Assembly (NCBI GenBank): GCA_002397315.1
Contig: DHAE01000008.1
Coordinates: forward strand, 211,941-275,940
Origin: Comamonadaceae bacterium UBA4962
GTDB taxonomy: Bacteria; Pseudomonadota; Gammaproteobacteria; Burkholderiales; Burkholderiaceae_C
Length of the DNA stretch: 64,000 nt
Direction: 5' to 3'
Shown: positions 50,663 to 60,066 of the stretch, in pieces
Layout of the letters: each line of letters opens with the position of its first letter
How positions within the stretch are numbered: the first letter of the stretch is position 1
Notes under the pieces: model-generated
What the model was told of the DNA's origin: nothing
The model's input: the letters and a program-made list of their open reading frames with translations, nothing else
Databases searched by the model: none
Program-made: the position numbers and the translations under genes

Positions 50663-51715
50663 ATGCAGGTCGCGCTGAACCAGTTGGCCGCGCACCTCCA
50701 GAAAGGGGTGCGCCCGCTCTACGTCCTGCACGGCGACGAGCCGCTGCTGCAGCAGGAGGCCGCCGACGCGGTGCGGGCGGCCGCGCGCACCGAGGGCTAT
50801 ACCGAGCGCAGCAGCCACACCGTCGCCGGTGCGCACTTCGACTGGAGCGCGGTGCTCGCCGCGGGCGGGTCGCTCTCGCTCTTCGCCGACAAGCAGGTCG
50901 TGGAGATCCGCATTCCCTCCGGCAAGCCCGGCAAGGACGGCGGCGCCGCGCTGCAGCAGATCGCCGCCGCGGCGGCCGGCAACGACAGCACGCTGACGCT
51001 CGTCCTGCTGCCGCGCCTGGACAAGGCCACCCGGACCGGCGCCTGGTTCTCGGCGCTCGACCGCGAAGGCGTGAGCGTGCAGATCGACCCGGTCGAACGC
51101 GGGGCGCTGCCGCAGTGGATCGCCCAGCGCCTCGCGGCCCAGGGCCAGCGCGTGGCACCGGGCGAGGAGGGGCAGCGCACGCTGCAGTTCTTCGCCGACC
51201 GCGTGGAAGGCAACCTGCTGGCCGCCCACCAGGAAATCCAGAAGCTCGCGCTGCTGCATCCGCCCGGAGAACTCTCCTGGAGCCAGGTCGAGGCCGCCGT
51301 GCTCAACGTGGCGCGCTACGACGTGTTCAAGCTCTCCGAGGCGGTGCTCTCGGGCCAGGTGGCGCGCATGCAGCGCATGCTCGACGGCCTGCAGGCCGAG
51401 GGCGAGGCCGAGGTGCTCGTGCACTGGACGCTGGCCGAGGACATCCGCTCCCTCAAGCGCGTGAAAGACGCCGTGAACGCCGGCAAGCCGCTGCCCATGG
51501 CCCTGCGCGAGAACCGCGTCTGGGGCCCGAAGGAGCGCCTCTTCGAACGCATCGTCCCGCGTTTCTCCGATGCCGCCGCGTCCCGGCTGCTGCAGTCCGC
51601 GCATGCCGTGGACGGCATCGTCAAGGGGCTCAAGGTGCCGGACTGGCCCTCGAACGGCTGGCAGGCGCTGCACCGGCTCGCGCTGCAGCTCTGCAAGGCG
51701 TGCGCGTCCCGGTGA
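50663..51715 (+). CDS. holA: DNA polymerase III delta subunit
   Basis: A 350-residue clamp-loader subunit that opens the sliding clamp. PLYVLHGDEPLLQQEAADAVR is the N-terminal hallmark, with a remnant AAA+ fold; LSLFADKQVVEIRIPSGKPGKDG is the beta-clamp-binding region. FFADRVEGNLLAAHQEIQKLALL and the C-terminal collar domain complete it. Together with the holD-like gene at 28279 the window may therefore encode two clamp-loader parts. The gene is the last of the conserved run before the LysR/nitrilase module. Confidence 0.94.
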   Translation: MQVALNQLAAHLQKGVRPLYVLHGDEPLLQQEAADAVRAAARTEGYTERSSHTVAGAHFDWSAVLAAGGSLSLFADKQVVEIRIPSGKPGKDGGAALQQIAAAAAGNDSTLTLVLLPRLDKATRTGAWFSALDREGVSVQIDPVERGALPQWIAQRLAAQGQRVAPGEEGQRTLQFFADRVEGNLLAAHQEIQKLALLHPPGELSWSQVEAAVLNVARYDVFKLSEAVLSGQVARMQRMLDGLQAEGEAEVLVHWTLAEDIRSLKRVKDAVNAGKPLPMALRENRVWGPKERLFERIVPRFSDAAASRLLQSAHAVDGIVKGLKVPDWPSNGWQALHRLALQLCKACASR

Positions 51716-51751
51716 CCTCCCGCGGCCCCCGCCTGCTCCGGCGGTGGCAGA

Positions 51752-52690
51752 TCACGGCGTGGCAGGTGCGGAGAAAGGGGGCTGGAACTGCCCTTCGCCG
51801 GCCTGTTTCACCAGCGTCTTGAGTCGCTGGAGAGCGGGGTCGCGCATGCTGTGCTTGCGCCAGCCCAGCTCGATGGCATAGCGGGGCAGGGCCAACGGGC
51901 ATTCGGTCCAGCGCAGCGGGCTGCAGCGGGCCATGGCCAGCGCGGCGTGCCGCGGCAGCGTGGCGACGCAGTCGCTGTCCATCAGCAGGTACGGGAGGGC
52001 AGCGAAGTGCGTGGTCGATGCCTGTACCACGCGTTTCATGCCCTGTTCCTTGAGCGCCTCGTCCACGGCACCCGCATAGCCCCGCGCGGACACCAGCACA
52101 TGGCCCCGGCGCAGGTACTCGTCCATGCCCAAAGGGCCCTCGGGGAGGAAGCGGCCGTCGCACACGCACGCATAGCCGGCCATGCCGATGACCTCGCGTC
52201 CCAGCAGGTCGGACGTGATCCCGCCCGAGGTCAGGCTCAGGTCGATCTCGCGGGACAGCAGCATGTCGCCGGCCACGAGGCTGTGCGTCTGCTTCAGGAT
52301 CAGCCGCAGCCCGGGCATCTGGGACTGGATCCGGGCGATCAGCGGTCCGCCGAGGGCCATTTCGAAATCGTCCGACAGACCCAGCGTCAGCGTCCGCGGT
52401 GCGTCGGTGGCCAGCCGGGACGAGACGGCCAGGCTCTGGCGGCAGCGGTCCAGCGCATCGGCGACCAGGGGCCGGAGTTCCATCGCCCGCGGTGTCGGGC
52501 GCAGGCCGCGGCCTGTCCGCTCGAACAGGTGATCGCCATACAGCACCCGCAGCCGCGCCAGCGCGGCACTGACGGCCGACTGCGTCAGGTTCAGCCGGGT
52601 TCCGGCGCGCCCGGCGCCGCCCTCTTCGTACAGTGCCTCGAACACCTTCAGAAGATTCAGGTCCATCTGCGGGAAATCGATCTGGCTCAT
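51752..52690 (-). CDS. LysR-family transcriptional regulator next to nitrilase
   Basis: A 312-residue LysR regulator. The winged helix (FPQMDLNLLKVFEALYEEGGAGRAGTRLNLTQSAVSAALARLR, about residues 7-48) and a NodD/LinR-type effector domain (LTLGLSDDFEMALGGPLIARIQ) are clear. The helix-turn-helix has GAGRAGTRLNLTQSAVSAAL. ATG 52690 gives the family start; the open frame continues upstream only because of the tandem repeat in the opposite strand. It is divergent from the nitrilase gene by 83 bases and is its likely regulator, responding to a nitrile or its acid product (inference). Confidence 0.86.
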   Translation of the reverse strand: MSQIDFPQMDLNLLKVFEALYEEGGAGRAGTRLNLTQSAVSAALARLRVLYGDHLFERTGRGLRPTPRAMELRPLVADALDRCRQSLAVSSRLATDAPRTLTLGLSDDFEMALGGPLIARIQSQMPGLRLILKQTHSLVAGDMLLSREIDLSLTSGGITSDLLGREVIGMAGYACVCDGRFLPEGPLGMDEYLRRGHVLVSARGYAGAVDEALKEQGMKRVVQASTTHFAALPYLLMDSDCVATLPRHAALAMARCSPLRWTECPLALPRYAIELGWRKHSMRDPALQRLKTLVKQAGEGQFQPPFSAPATP

Positions 52691-52773
52691 ATCTGATGGG
52701 GATTGTGAACGGTTGATGCTCCGGCCCGAGGCGCGCACCATGGGCGCATCGACTGCTTCCAGGATCTCGGCCC

Positions 52774-53787
52774 ATGACTCCCCCCACCCCCCAGACCGCC
52801 CCGCCCACCGTGTCCACCGCGACCACCGCGACCACCGCGACCACCGCGACCACCGCGACCACCGCGACCACCGCGACCGTGGCCGCCCTCCAGATCGGAT
52901 CATCGCCTTCGGGTACCGGCCAGACGCTCCGGGACATTCTGGCGTTCGAGGGGCGGATCCAGGCCAGCGGAGCGGGGCTGGTCGTGATGCCGGAGGCCCT
53001 GCTCGGCGGATACCCCAAGGGCTCCCTGTTCGGCACCCACCTCGGCTACCGCACGCCGGAAGGCCGCGAGGCCTTCGCCCGCTACTTCCACGAGGCGATC
53101 GACGTGCCGGGTCCGGAGACGGACGAGTTGGCTGCGCTGTCGGCCCGCAGCGGTGCGACCATCGTCATCGGCGTGATCGAGCGTGCCGGCAACACGCTCT
53201 ACTGCACGGCCCTGTTCTTCTCGCCGCAGGAGGGTCTGGTGGCGAAGCACCGCAAGCTCATGCCCACCGGCACGGAGCGGTTGATCTGGGGGCAGGGCGA
53301 CGGCTCGACCCTGCCGGTGCTGGCGACGCCGGTGGGCCGCATCGGCGCCGCCATCTGCTGGGAGAACCACATGCCGCTGCTCAGGACGGCGATGTACGCC
53401 AAAGGCGTGCAGGTCTGGTGCGCGCCCACGGTGGACGAGCGCGATGTCTGGCAGGCGTCGATGCGCCATATCGCGCACGAAGGCCGCATGTTCCTCGTCA
53501 GCGCCTGCCAGGTGCAGCCTTCGCCCCGGGCGCTGGGCATCGACGTCGCCCACTGGGATGCGGACCGCCCGCTGATACAGGGCAACAGCGTGATCGTGGG
53601 GCCCATGGGCGATGTGCTGGCCGGGCCGTTGAAGAACGAAACCGGTCTCCTCACGGCGCAGATCGATCTGGCGGAACTCACCCGCGCGAAGTACGACTTC
53701 GACGTGGTCGGACACTATGCCCGGCCGGACGTGTTCTCGCTCTCCGTGGACGGTCGCGCCAAGGCCACGGTGTCCTTCCAGGAGTGA
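52774..53787 (+). CDS. Nitrilase
   Basis: A 337-residue carbon-nitrogen hydrolase of the nitrilase branch, turning nitriles into carboxylic acids and ammonia. The catalytic triad is Glu74 (MPEALLGGYPKG), Lys161 (KHRKLMPT) and Cys195 (AAICWENHMP); CWENHMPLLR is the nitrilase signature as opposed to amidases. The first 35 residues are non-homologous and consist mostly of seven TAT units from a 9-bp repeat; the enzyme proper starts at VAALQIG. ATG 52774 has AGGA upstream. The gene and its divergent LysR interrupt an otherwise conserved holA-proA order, so the module may be acquired. Confidence 0.88.
   Translation: MTPPTPQTAPPTVSTATTATTATTATTATTATTATVAALQIGSSPSGTGQTLRDILAFEGRIQASGAGLVVMPEALLGGYPKGSLFGTHLGYRTPEGREAFARYFHEAIDVPGPETDELAALSARSGATIVIGVIERAGNTLYCTALFFSPQEGLVAKHRKLMPTGTERLIWGQGDGSTLPVLATPVGRIGAAICWENHMPLLRTAMYAKGVQVWCAPTVDERDVWQASMRHIAHEGRMFLVSACQVQPSPRALGIDVAHWDADRPLIQGNSVIVGPMGDVLAGPLKNETGLLTAQIDLAELTRAKYDFDVVGHYARPDVFSLSVDGRAKATVSFQE
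52816..52878 (+). repeat. Seven-copy 9-bp tandem repeat in the nitrilase 5' end
   Basis: Seven exact head-to-tail copies of ACCGCGACC encode seven TAT (Thr-Ala-Thr) units, residues 15-35 of the nitrilase. Copy-number changes would keep the reading frame. The identity between units suggests recent expansion by slippage. On the other strand it reads Trp-Ser-Arg, artificially lengthening the LysR open frame. Confidence 0.95.
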
Positions 53788-53799
53788 GATCCGGATCGC

Positions 53800-54096
53800 T
53801 CAGGAAGGGCGCAGCACCCCGCCGGCCTTGTCGATCCACATCTGCAGGCTGTCGACCAGTTCCCGCTGGCTGAACGAGCAGCTCTCTTCGGAAAACAGTG
53901 CGCTGGATTCCAGCCGGTCCAGCAGGCCGTGCAGCACCTCCGTGTAGCGTGCCGGCAAGGAAGCCAGCAATTCGCGGTGCTGGCGCGCCTGATCGCTGAA
54001 GGCGTGTGCGGTCAGCATGCCCTGGCGCAACTGCGCGAGCACGTCCTGCAGTGCGTGCAACTGGGAAAGGGGGGCGGTGTGCGGTGCGTGGTGCAT
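53800..54096 (-). CDS. Hypothetical protein, small helical
   Basis: A 98-residue predicted cytoplasmic protein, mostly alpha-helical (HALQDVLAQLRQGMLTAHAF, ARYTEVLHGLLDRLES), without signal peptide or membrane segment. I recognise no family. The third-position G/C bias and an open frame from ATG 54096 support coding, and it lies in a coherent place between the nitrilase (convergent, 12 bases away) and proA (divergent, 206 bases). It could belong with the original holA-proA region rather than the nitrilase module. Confidence 0.6.
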   Translation of the reverse strand: MHHAPHTAPLSQLHALQDVLAQLRQGMLTAHAFSDQARQHRELLASLPARYTEVLHGLLDRLESSALFSEESCSFSQRELVDSLQMWIDKAGGVLRPS

Positions 54097-54302
54097 GGTC
54101 GGCGGCGTCGGATTGCGGCGAGGGAAGAAACGCGCCAAGCGTACCGTGCCCGACCGGCGAGACCCGTCGCATCGGAGCATTCGGCCGGGCGTTGCCCACC
54201 GCATCGCGAGCGCCGGCTGGCAGGGGGGCTCGAAGCCGCGCCGTGGCTGCTGGAACAGGCCCGCGCCGGCGCGGGCGTGGCAAGTGCGTCAAAATCACGC
54301 CC

Positions 54303-55583
54303 ATGAACGCGCAGCACATCGCCGAAACCCTCCACGCCCTCGGTTCCCAGGCCAAGGCCGCCTCCGCGCTGATGGCCCGGGCGCCGGCCGCCGTCAAGAA
54401 CCGGGCATTGCTCGCGCTGGCCCGCCGCCTGCGCGAGAGCACCGCCGCGCTGCAGGCCGACAACGCCCGCGACCTCGACCGTGCCCGCGCCGCCGGCCTC
54501 GCCGAGCCCATGGTGGACCGGCTCAAGCTCACCCCCAAGGTGCTGGACACCTGCGCGCTCGGCTGCGAGCAGCTCGCCGCCATGGGCGACGTGATCGGCG
54601 AGATCTCCGGCATGCGCCAGCAGCCCAGCGGCATCCGCGTCGGCCAGATGCGCGTGCCGATCGGCGTCTTCGGCATGATCTACGAGAGCCGCCCGAACGT
54701 GACCATCGAGGCTGCCAGCCTCAGCATCAAGAGCGGCAACGCCTGCATCCTGCGCGGCGGCTCCGAGGCGATCGACTCCAACCGCGCGCTCGCCCGCATC
54801 GTCCAGGAGGCGCTCGAAGAAGCCGGCCTCCCGACCGACGCCGTGCAGCTCGTGCAGACCACCGACCGCGAGGCCGTGGGCCACCTCATCGCCATGCCGC
54901 AGTACGTGGACGTCATCATCCCGCGCGGCGGCAAAGGCCTCATCGAGCGCATCAGCCGCGATGCCAAGGTGCCCGTGATCAAGCACCTGGACGGCAACTG
55001 CCACACCTACGTCGACGACCCCTGCGACGTCGCCATGGCCGTCAAGGTGGCCGACAACGCCAAGACCCAGAAATACAGCCCCTGCAACGCGAGCGAGGGT
55101 CTGCTCGTCGCGCGCGGCGTGGCGGCCGAATTCCTGCCGCAGATCGGCGTCGTCTATGCCGCCAAGGGCGTCGAGATGCGCGGCTGCCCCGAGGCGCTGG
55201 CGCTGCTGGCCGACGTGCCCGGCGCGCTGCTGGTGCCCGCCACCGAGCAGGACTGGTCCGAGGAGTACCTCGCGCCCGTCATCAGCATCAAGGTGGTGGA
55301 CGGCCTCGACGAAGCCATCGACCACATCAACCGCTACGGCAGCCACCACACCGACGCGATCCTCACGCGCGACCACATGCACGCCCAGCGTTTCCTGCGC
55401 GAAGTGGATTCGGCCAGCGTGATGGTGAACGCCAGCACGCGCTTCGCCGACGGCTTCGAATACGGCCTGGGCGCCGAAATCGGCATCAGCACCGACAAGT
55501 TCCACGCCCGCGGCCCGGTGGGCATCGAGGGCCTCACCTCGCTCAAGTGGGTGGTGCTCGGCGACGGCGACATCCGCGGCTGA
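54303..55583 (+). CDS. proA: Gamma-glutamyl phosphate reductase
   Basis: A 426-residue NADPH-dependent aldehyde dehydrogenase-fold enzyme that reduces gamma-glutamyl phosphate to glutamate semialdehyde in proline synthesis. MRVPIGVFGMIYESRPNVTIEAA is the ProA signature, IIPRGGKGLIERIS and VIKHLDGNCHTYVD follow, and the catalytic Cys lies in SPCNASEGLLV. Length agrees with the family (about 417). The kinase partner ProB is not in the window. trkA starts 65 bases after the stop. Confidence 0.96.
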   Translation: MNAQHIAETLHALGSQAKAASALMARAPAAVKNRALLALARRLRESTAALQADNARDLDRARAAGLAEPMVDRLKLTPKVLDTCALGCEQLAAMGDVIGEISGMRQQPSGIRVGQMRVPIGVFGMIYESRPNVTIEAASLSIKSGNACILRGGSEAIDSNRALARIVQEALEEAGLPTDAVQLVQTTDREAVGHLIAMPQYVDVIIPRGGKGLIERISRDAKVPVIKHLDGNCHTYVDDPCDVAMAVKVADNAKTQKYSPCNASEGLLVARGVAAEFLPQIGVVYAAKGVEMRGCPEALALLADVPGALLVPATEQDWSEEYLAPVISIKVVDGLDEAIDHINRYGSHHTDAILTRDHMHAQRFLREVDSASVMVNASTRFADGFEYGLGAEIGISTDKFHARGPVGIEGLTSLKWVVLGDGDIRG

Positions 55584-55648
55584 GTCCCTGCCGGCCGCGG
55601 CACGTGTCCGGCCGGCGCTCCCTCCCATCCCTCCATCGTTCCCTCCGC

Positions 55649-57130
55649 ATGAAGATCATCATCCTGGGCGCGGGCCGCGTGGGCGAGAGCGTGGCCGACA
55701 GCCTCGTGTCCGAGAAGAACGACATCACCGTCATCGACACCGACGCGCGCCGGCTGCGCGACCTGGAATCGCGTTTCGACCTGCGCGGCGTCGTGGGCAG
55801 CGGCATCGACCCCGAAGTGCTGGCCGAGGCCGGAGCCGCCGACACCGATCTGCTCATCGCCTGCGCCGCGCTCGACGAGACGAACCTGGTCTGCTGCAAG
55901 ATCGCGCAGCTGCTCTTCAACATCCCCACACGCATCGCCCGCGTGCGCTCCTCCGGCTTCGATACCGGCGACGACGGCCGTGGCCGCTCGATGCTCGGCA
56001 AGGAAGGCTTCGCGGTCGACCGCGTCATCTGTCCCGAGGAGTCGCTCACGCGCTACATCGGCAAGCTCGTGCAGTACCCCGAGGCCCTGCAGGTGCGCGA
56101 GTTCGCGGGCGGCCGGGCCTGCCTCGCCTCGGTCCGCGCGCGCGGCGGCGCCCCGGTGGTGGGCATGCGCATCGCCGACATGCGCGCCAGCGCGCCCCAT
56201 GTCGCCATGCGCGTGGTGGCCATCTACCGGCGCTTCCCCGAAGAGCCCGACCGCTTCATCGCCTGCGACGGCGCCACACGCATCGAGGCGGGCGACGAAG
56301 TCTTCGTGCTCGCCGCCCGCGACCAGATCCCGGGCGTGCTCGCGGCGCTGCACCAGCGCGGCGGCCTGCCCCAGCATCCGGTGCGCCGCATCATGATCGC
56401 CGGCGGCGGCCGCGTGGGCCTGCGGCTCGCGCGGCAACTGGCGGAGCAGGGCGGCTTCCACATCAAGATCCTCGAATCGGACGCCGACCGCTGCACCGAA
56501 CTGGCCTCCGTGCTGCCCGCGGAGGTGCTCGTGCTGCACGGCGACGCCACCGACGAAGACCTGCTCGGCGACGAGTGCATCGAGGACGTGGACCTGTTCC
56601 TCGCCATCACCGACGACGACGAGGACAACATCATGGCCTGCCTGCTCGCCAAGCGCATGGGCGCGAGCCGGGTGCTCGCGCTCATCAACCGCCGCTCCTA
56701 TGCCGACCTCATGCACGGCACGCAGATCGACATCGCGCTGTCGCCCGCGCAGGCCATGCTGGGCGAACTGCTCGCCTACGTGCGCCGCGGCGACGTGCAG
56801 GCCGTCCACAGCCTGCGCCGGGGCGTGGCCGAGGCGCTGGAAATCGTCGCGCGCGGCGACCGCAAGAGCTCGCGCGTGGTCGGCCGCCGCGTGAGCGAAA
56901 TCCACCTGCCGCACGATGTGCACATGGGCCTGATCGTGCGCGGGCTCGCCGACCGCGCCACGGCCGATACGGGCGAGGGCGCCTCGGTGCCTGCCGGCGA
57001 GCCCGAGGTCATCATCCCGCAGAGCCACACGGTGATCGAGAGCGGCGACCACGTGGTCTTCTTCCTGCCGCACAAGCGGCTGGTGCGCGAGGTCGAGAAG
57101 GCCTTCCGCGTGAGCGCCACCTTCTTCTGA
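55649..57130 (+). CDS. trkA: Trk potassium uptake regulatory protein TrkA
   Basis: A 493-residue cytoplasmic NAD-binding regulator of TrkH/TrkG. It has two tandem RCK modules: KIIILGAGRVGESVADSL with Asp at IDTD (residues 1-220), and RRIMIAGGGRVGLRLARQL with SDADRC (about 235-end); each has an N (nucleotide) and C (ligand) lobe. The length is above E. coli TrkA (458) because of a loop near GRGRSMLGKEG and one near ADTGEGASV. It is 13 bases before trkH, so they form an operon. Confidence 0.95.
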   Translation: MKIIILGAGRVGESVADSLVSEKNDITVIDTDARRLRDLESRFDLRGVVGSGIDPEVLAEAGAADTDLLIACAALDETNLVCCKIAQLLFNIPTRIARVRSSGFDTGDDGRGRSMLGKEGFAVDRVICPEESLTRYIGKLVQYPEALQVREFAGGRACLASVRARGGAPVVGMRIADMRASAPHVAMRVVAIYRRFPEEPDRFIACDGATRIEAGDEVFVLAARDQIPGVLAALHQRGGLPQHPVRRIMIAGGGRVGLRLARQLAEQGGFHIKILESDADRCTELASVLPAEVLVLHGDATDEDLLGDECIEDVDLFLAITDDDEDNIMACLLAKRMGASRVLALINRRSYADLMHGTQIDIALSPAQAMLGELLAYVRRGDVQAVHSLRRGVAEALEIVARGDRKSSRVVGRRVSEIHLPHDVHMGLIVRGLADRATADTGEGASVPAGEPEVIIPQSHTVIESGDHVVFFLPHKRLVREVEKAFRVSATFF

Positions 57131-57143
57131 TTCCGGGCCGCGC

Positions 57144-58640
57144 ATGTCCGTGTCTTCCGCCGTCTCCGAGGCCGTGCCCGATCTGCTGCCGGTGCTGCGC
57201 GTGTTCGGAGCGCTGCTGGCGATGTTCGCGTTCGCCCTGGGCGTGCCGCTCGCCGCTTCCGCCTGGGCCGCCGAGGGCCTCTGGCCGGTCTATGCGGCCA
57301 GCCTCGCACTCACGCTCGCGTGCGGTGCCGGCCTGTGGTTCGGCCTGCGGCGCCATGGCCGCGAGCTGCAGCCCCGCCACGGCGTCATGCTGGTGTCGCT
57401 CGTCTGGCTGGTGCTGCCGCTGTTCGCTTCGCTGCCGCTCATGCTGGCGCTGCATGCGGTCGGCCGCCCCATCGGGTTCACGCACGCCTACTTCGAGGCG
57501 GTCTCCGGGCTCACCACCACCGGCGCCACGGTGCTCTCCGGGCTCGACACGCTTCCGCTGTCGATCAACCTCTGGCGCACCTTCATGCAGTGGATCGGCG
57601 GCATGGGCATCCTGATCCTGGCCGTCGCCGTGCTGCCGCTGCTCGGCGTGGGCGGCAGCCAGCTCTTCAAGGCCGAGGCCGCCGGGCCCGTCAAGGACAC
57701 CAAGCTCACCCCGCGCATGACGCAGACCGCCAAGGGCCTCTGGGGCGTCTATGTCGCTTTTTCCCTGGCCTGCGCGCTCGCGTTCTGGGCCGGCGGCATG
57801 TCGGTGCCCGACGCGCTCATGCACATGTTCGCCACGGTGAGCCTGGGCGGGCTGTCGCCCTACGACGCGAGCTTCGGCCACTTCCATTCCCCGCTGCTGG
57901 AGGCGGTCGCCGTCGTCTTCATGGTGCTCGCCAGCTGCAATTTCGCGCTCTACTTCGTCGCGCTGCGCAAGGGCCACTGGCGCGCCTGCTGGCGCGACCC
58001 GGAACTGCGCGCCACCGTCTGCACCCTGCTCGGCAGCGGGCTCTTCGTGTCGCTGCTGCTTTGGGCCAAGGGCGTCTACGGCCCGCTGGACGCGCTGCGC
58101 CACGGCCTGTTCCACACCATCTCCGTGGCTACCACCACGGGCTTCGCCACCACCGATTACCTCGGCTGGCCGGTGTTCGCCCCGGTGTTCCTGCTGATGC
58201 TCTCGGGCGTGGCCACCAGCGCGGGCTCCACGGGCGGCGGCATCAAGATGGTGCGCGTGCTCATCCTGCTGCAGCAGGCGCGCCGCGAGATGACGCGGCT
58301 CGTCCATCCGCGCGCTGTGCAGCCCGTGCGCCTGGGCGCCGCCGTGGTCGAGAACCGGATGATCTTCGCCGTGCTGGCCTACATGCTGGTCTACGGCGCC
58401 ACCGTCACCGTGCTCAGCATGGTGCTGCTGCTCACCGACCTGGACGTAGTCACCGCCTTCAGCGCCGTGATCGCCAGCGTCCACTGCACCGGCCCGGGGC
58501 TCGGCCTCATCGGCCCGGCCGCCAACTACGCCGTGCTCACCGAGTTCCAGCTCTGGGTCTGCACGCTCGCCATGTTGCTCGGCCGCCTGGAGATCCTCAG
58601 TTTCATGGCGCTGCTCACGCCCGCCTTCTGGCGCCGCTGA
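57144..58640 (+). CDS. trkH: Trk potassium uptake channel TrkH
   Basis: A 498-residue integral membrane potassium channel/transporter of the SKT superfamily, with four repeated membrane-pore-membrane units. Selectivity filters appear around VSGLTTTGATVLSGLD, FATVSLGGLSPYDASFG, ISVATTTGFATTDY and SVHCTGPGLGLIGPA, each with a central glycine. LMLSGVATSAGSTGGGIKMVRVLIL matches the TrkH intramembrane loop. It functions with TrkA at moderate affinity and high capacity. It ends 130 bases before gshA. Confidence 0.95.
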   Translation: MSVSSAVSEAVPDLLPVLRVFGALLAMFAFALGVPLAASAWAAEGLWPVYAASLALTLACGAGLWFGLRRHGRELQPRHGVMLVSLVWLVLPLFASLPLMLALHAVGRPIGFTHAYFEAVSGLTTTGATVLSGLDTLPLSINLWRTFMQWIGGMGILILAVAVLPLLGVGGSQLFKAEAAGPVKDTKLTPRMTQTAKGLWGVYVAFSLACALAFWAGGMSVPDALMHMFATVSLGGLSPYDASFGHFHSPLLEAVAVVFMVLASCNFALYFVALRKGHWRACWRDPELRATVCTLLGSGLFVSLLLWAKGVYGPLDALRHGLFHTISVATTTGFATTDYLGWPVFAPVFLLMLSGVATSAGSTGGGIKMVRVLILLQQARREMTRLVHPRAVQPVRLGAAVVENRMIFAVLAYMLVYGATVTVLSMVLLLTDLDVVTAFSAVIASVHCTGPGLGLIGPAANYAVLTEFQLWVCTLAMLLGRLEILSFMALLTPAFWRR

Positions 58641-58770
58641 AGCCACGGAAGGCGGGGCAGGGCCCCTCTCCAGCCGGCCGGTCTTGCGAACCCGGCCCGC
58701 GCCCCCAAATCCCTACAATCGACTCCACTTATCGGCGCGCCGCCGCCATCCCCGCTTTCCGAGGGTCTCC

Positions 58771-60066
58771 ATGGTTCCGCATCTCATCACCGCCCTCACG
58801 GGGCCGATCAACGAGCTCGAACAACGCATCCTCGACGCCATGCCCGCGATCGAGCGCTGGTTCCGGCTCGAGTGGATGGAGCACACCCCGCCGTTCTACA
58901 CGTCGGTGGACATCCGCAATGCCGGGTTCAAGCTCGCGCCCGTGGACACCAACCTCTTCCCCGGCGGCTGGAACAACCTCACCGCCGAGATGCTGCCGCT
59001 GGCCGTGCAGGCCGCCATGGCCGCGATCGAGAAGATCTGCCCCGAGGCGCGCAACCTGCTCATCGTCCCCGAGAACCACAGCCGCAACACGTTCTACCTC
59101 TCGAACGTGATCCAGCTGCAGCGCATCTTCAACATGGCCGGGCTCAACGTGCGCGTGGGCTCCATCAGCCCCGAGATCAAGAAGCCCACCACCGTCACGC
59201 TGCCCAACGGGGATTCCGTCACGCTCGAGCCCGTGGTGCGCGACAAGGGACGGCTGGGCCTCAAGAACTTCGACCCGTGCACCATCCTGCTCAACAATGA
59301 CCTCTCCGCCGGCCCGCCCGGCATCCTCGAGGACCTGTACGAGCAGTACCTGCTGCCGCCCCTGCACGCGGGCTGGACGGTGCGCCGCAAGAGCCGGCAT
59401 TTCAAGAGCTACGAAGAGGTGTCCAAGCGCTTCGGCAAGCTGCTGGGCATCGACCCCTGGCTCATCCACCCGCTCTTCAGCCACGCCGAGGGCATCGATT
59501 TCTCGGAAGGCTCCGGCCTCGAGGCCCTGCGCACCGCCGTGGACGCGCAACTGGCCAAGGTGCGGCGCAAGTACAAGGAATACGGCATCAACGAGAAGCC
59601 GTTCGTCATCGTCAAGGCGGACAATGGTACCTACGGCATGGGCATCATGACCGTGCGCGACGCCAAGGACCTCGATGCGCTCAACCGCAAGAGCCGCAAC
59701 AAGATGTCCGTCATCAAGGACGGCCAGACCGTGAGCGACGTCATCATCCAGGAGGGCGTGCTCACCCAGGAGCGCGTGCACGAGGCCGTGGCCGAGCCCG
59801 TCGTCTACATGATGGACCGCTACGTGGTCGGCGGCTTCTACCGCATGCATGCCGAGCGCGGCGTGGACGAAAACCTCAACGCCCCCGGAGCGAGCTTCGT
59901 CCCCCTGGCCTTCGAGCACAGCACCCACCTGCCGCAGCCCGGCGCCCGGCCCGGCGCGAGCGCCCCCAACCGCTTCTACATGTACGGCGTCATCGCGCGC
60001 CTGGCCATGCTCGCCGCCAGCTACGAGCTCGAAGCCACCAACCCGGAAGCCGAAGTCTACGAGTGA
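58771..60066 (+). CDS. gshA: Glutamate-cysteine ligase (proteobacterial type)
   Basis: A 431-residue ligase forming gamma-glutamylcysteine, the first step of glutathione synthesis. It belongs to the class found in beta-proteobacteria and Acidithiobacillus, unrelated in length and sequence to E. coli GshA. Characteristic stretches are FYTSVDIRNAGFKLAPVDTNLFPGGWNNL, NLLIVPENHSRNTFYLSNV, HPLFSHAEGIDFSEGSGLE and FVIVKADNGTYGMGIMTV. The start at 58771 follows a Pro-rich stretch. gshB lies 3.3 kb downstream, past kup and the benE-like gene. Confidence 0.93.
   Translation: MVPHLITALTGPINELEQRILDAMPAIERWFRLEWMEHTPPFYTSVDIRNAGFKLAPVDTNLFPGGWNNLTAEMLPLAVQAAMAAIEKICPEARNLLIVPENHSRNTFYLSNVIQLQRIFNMAGLNVRVGSISPEIKKPTTVTLPNGDSVTLEPVVRDKGRLGLKNFDPCTILLNNDLSAGPPGILEDLYEQYLLPPLHAGWTVRRKSRHFKSYEEVSKRFGKLLGIDPWLIHPLFSHAEGIDFSEGSGLEALRTAVDAQLAKVRRKYKEYGINEKPFVIVKADNGTYGMGIMTVRDAKDLDALNRKSRNKMSVIKDGQTVSDVIIQEGVLTQERVHEAVAEPVVYMMDRYVVGGFYRMHAERGVDENLNAPGASFVPLAFEHSTHLPQPGARPGASAPNRFYMYGVIARLAMLAASYELEATNPEAEVYE

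Noticed and set aside
52816..52878. Possible CRISPR-like repeat array
   Set aside because: Units are 9 bases, directly abutting and without spacers; it is a coding tandem repeat.
52691..52903. N-terminal extension of the LysR protein with repeated Trp-Ser-Arg units
   Set aside because: It is the reverse reading of the nitrilase tandem repeat; ATG 52690 gives the normal LysR start.
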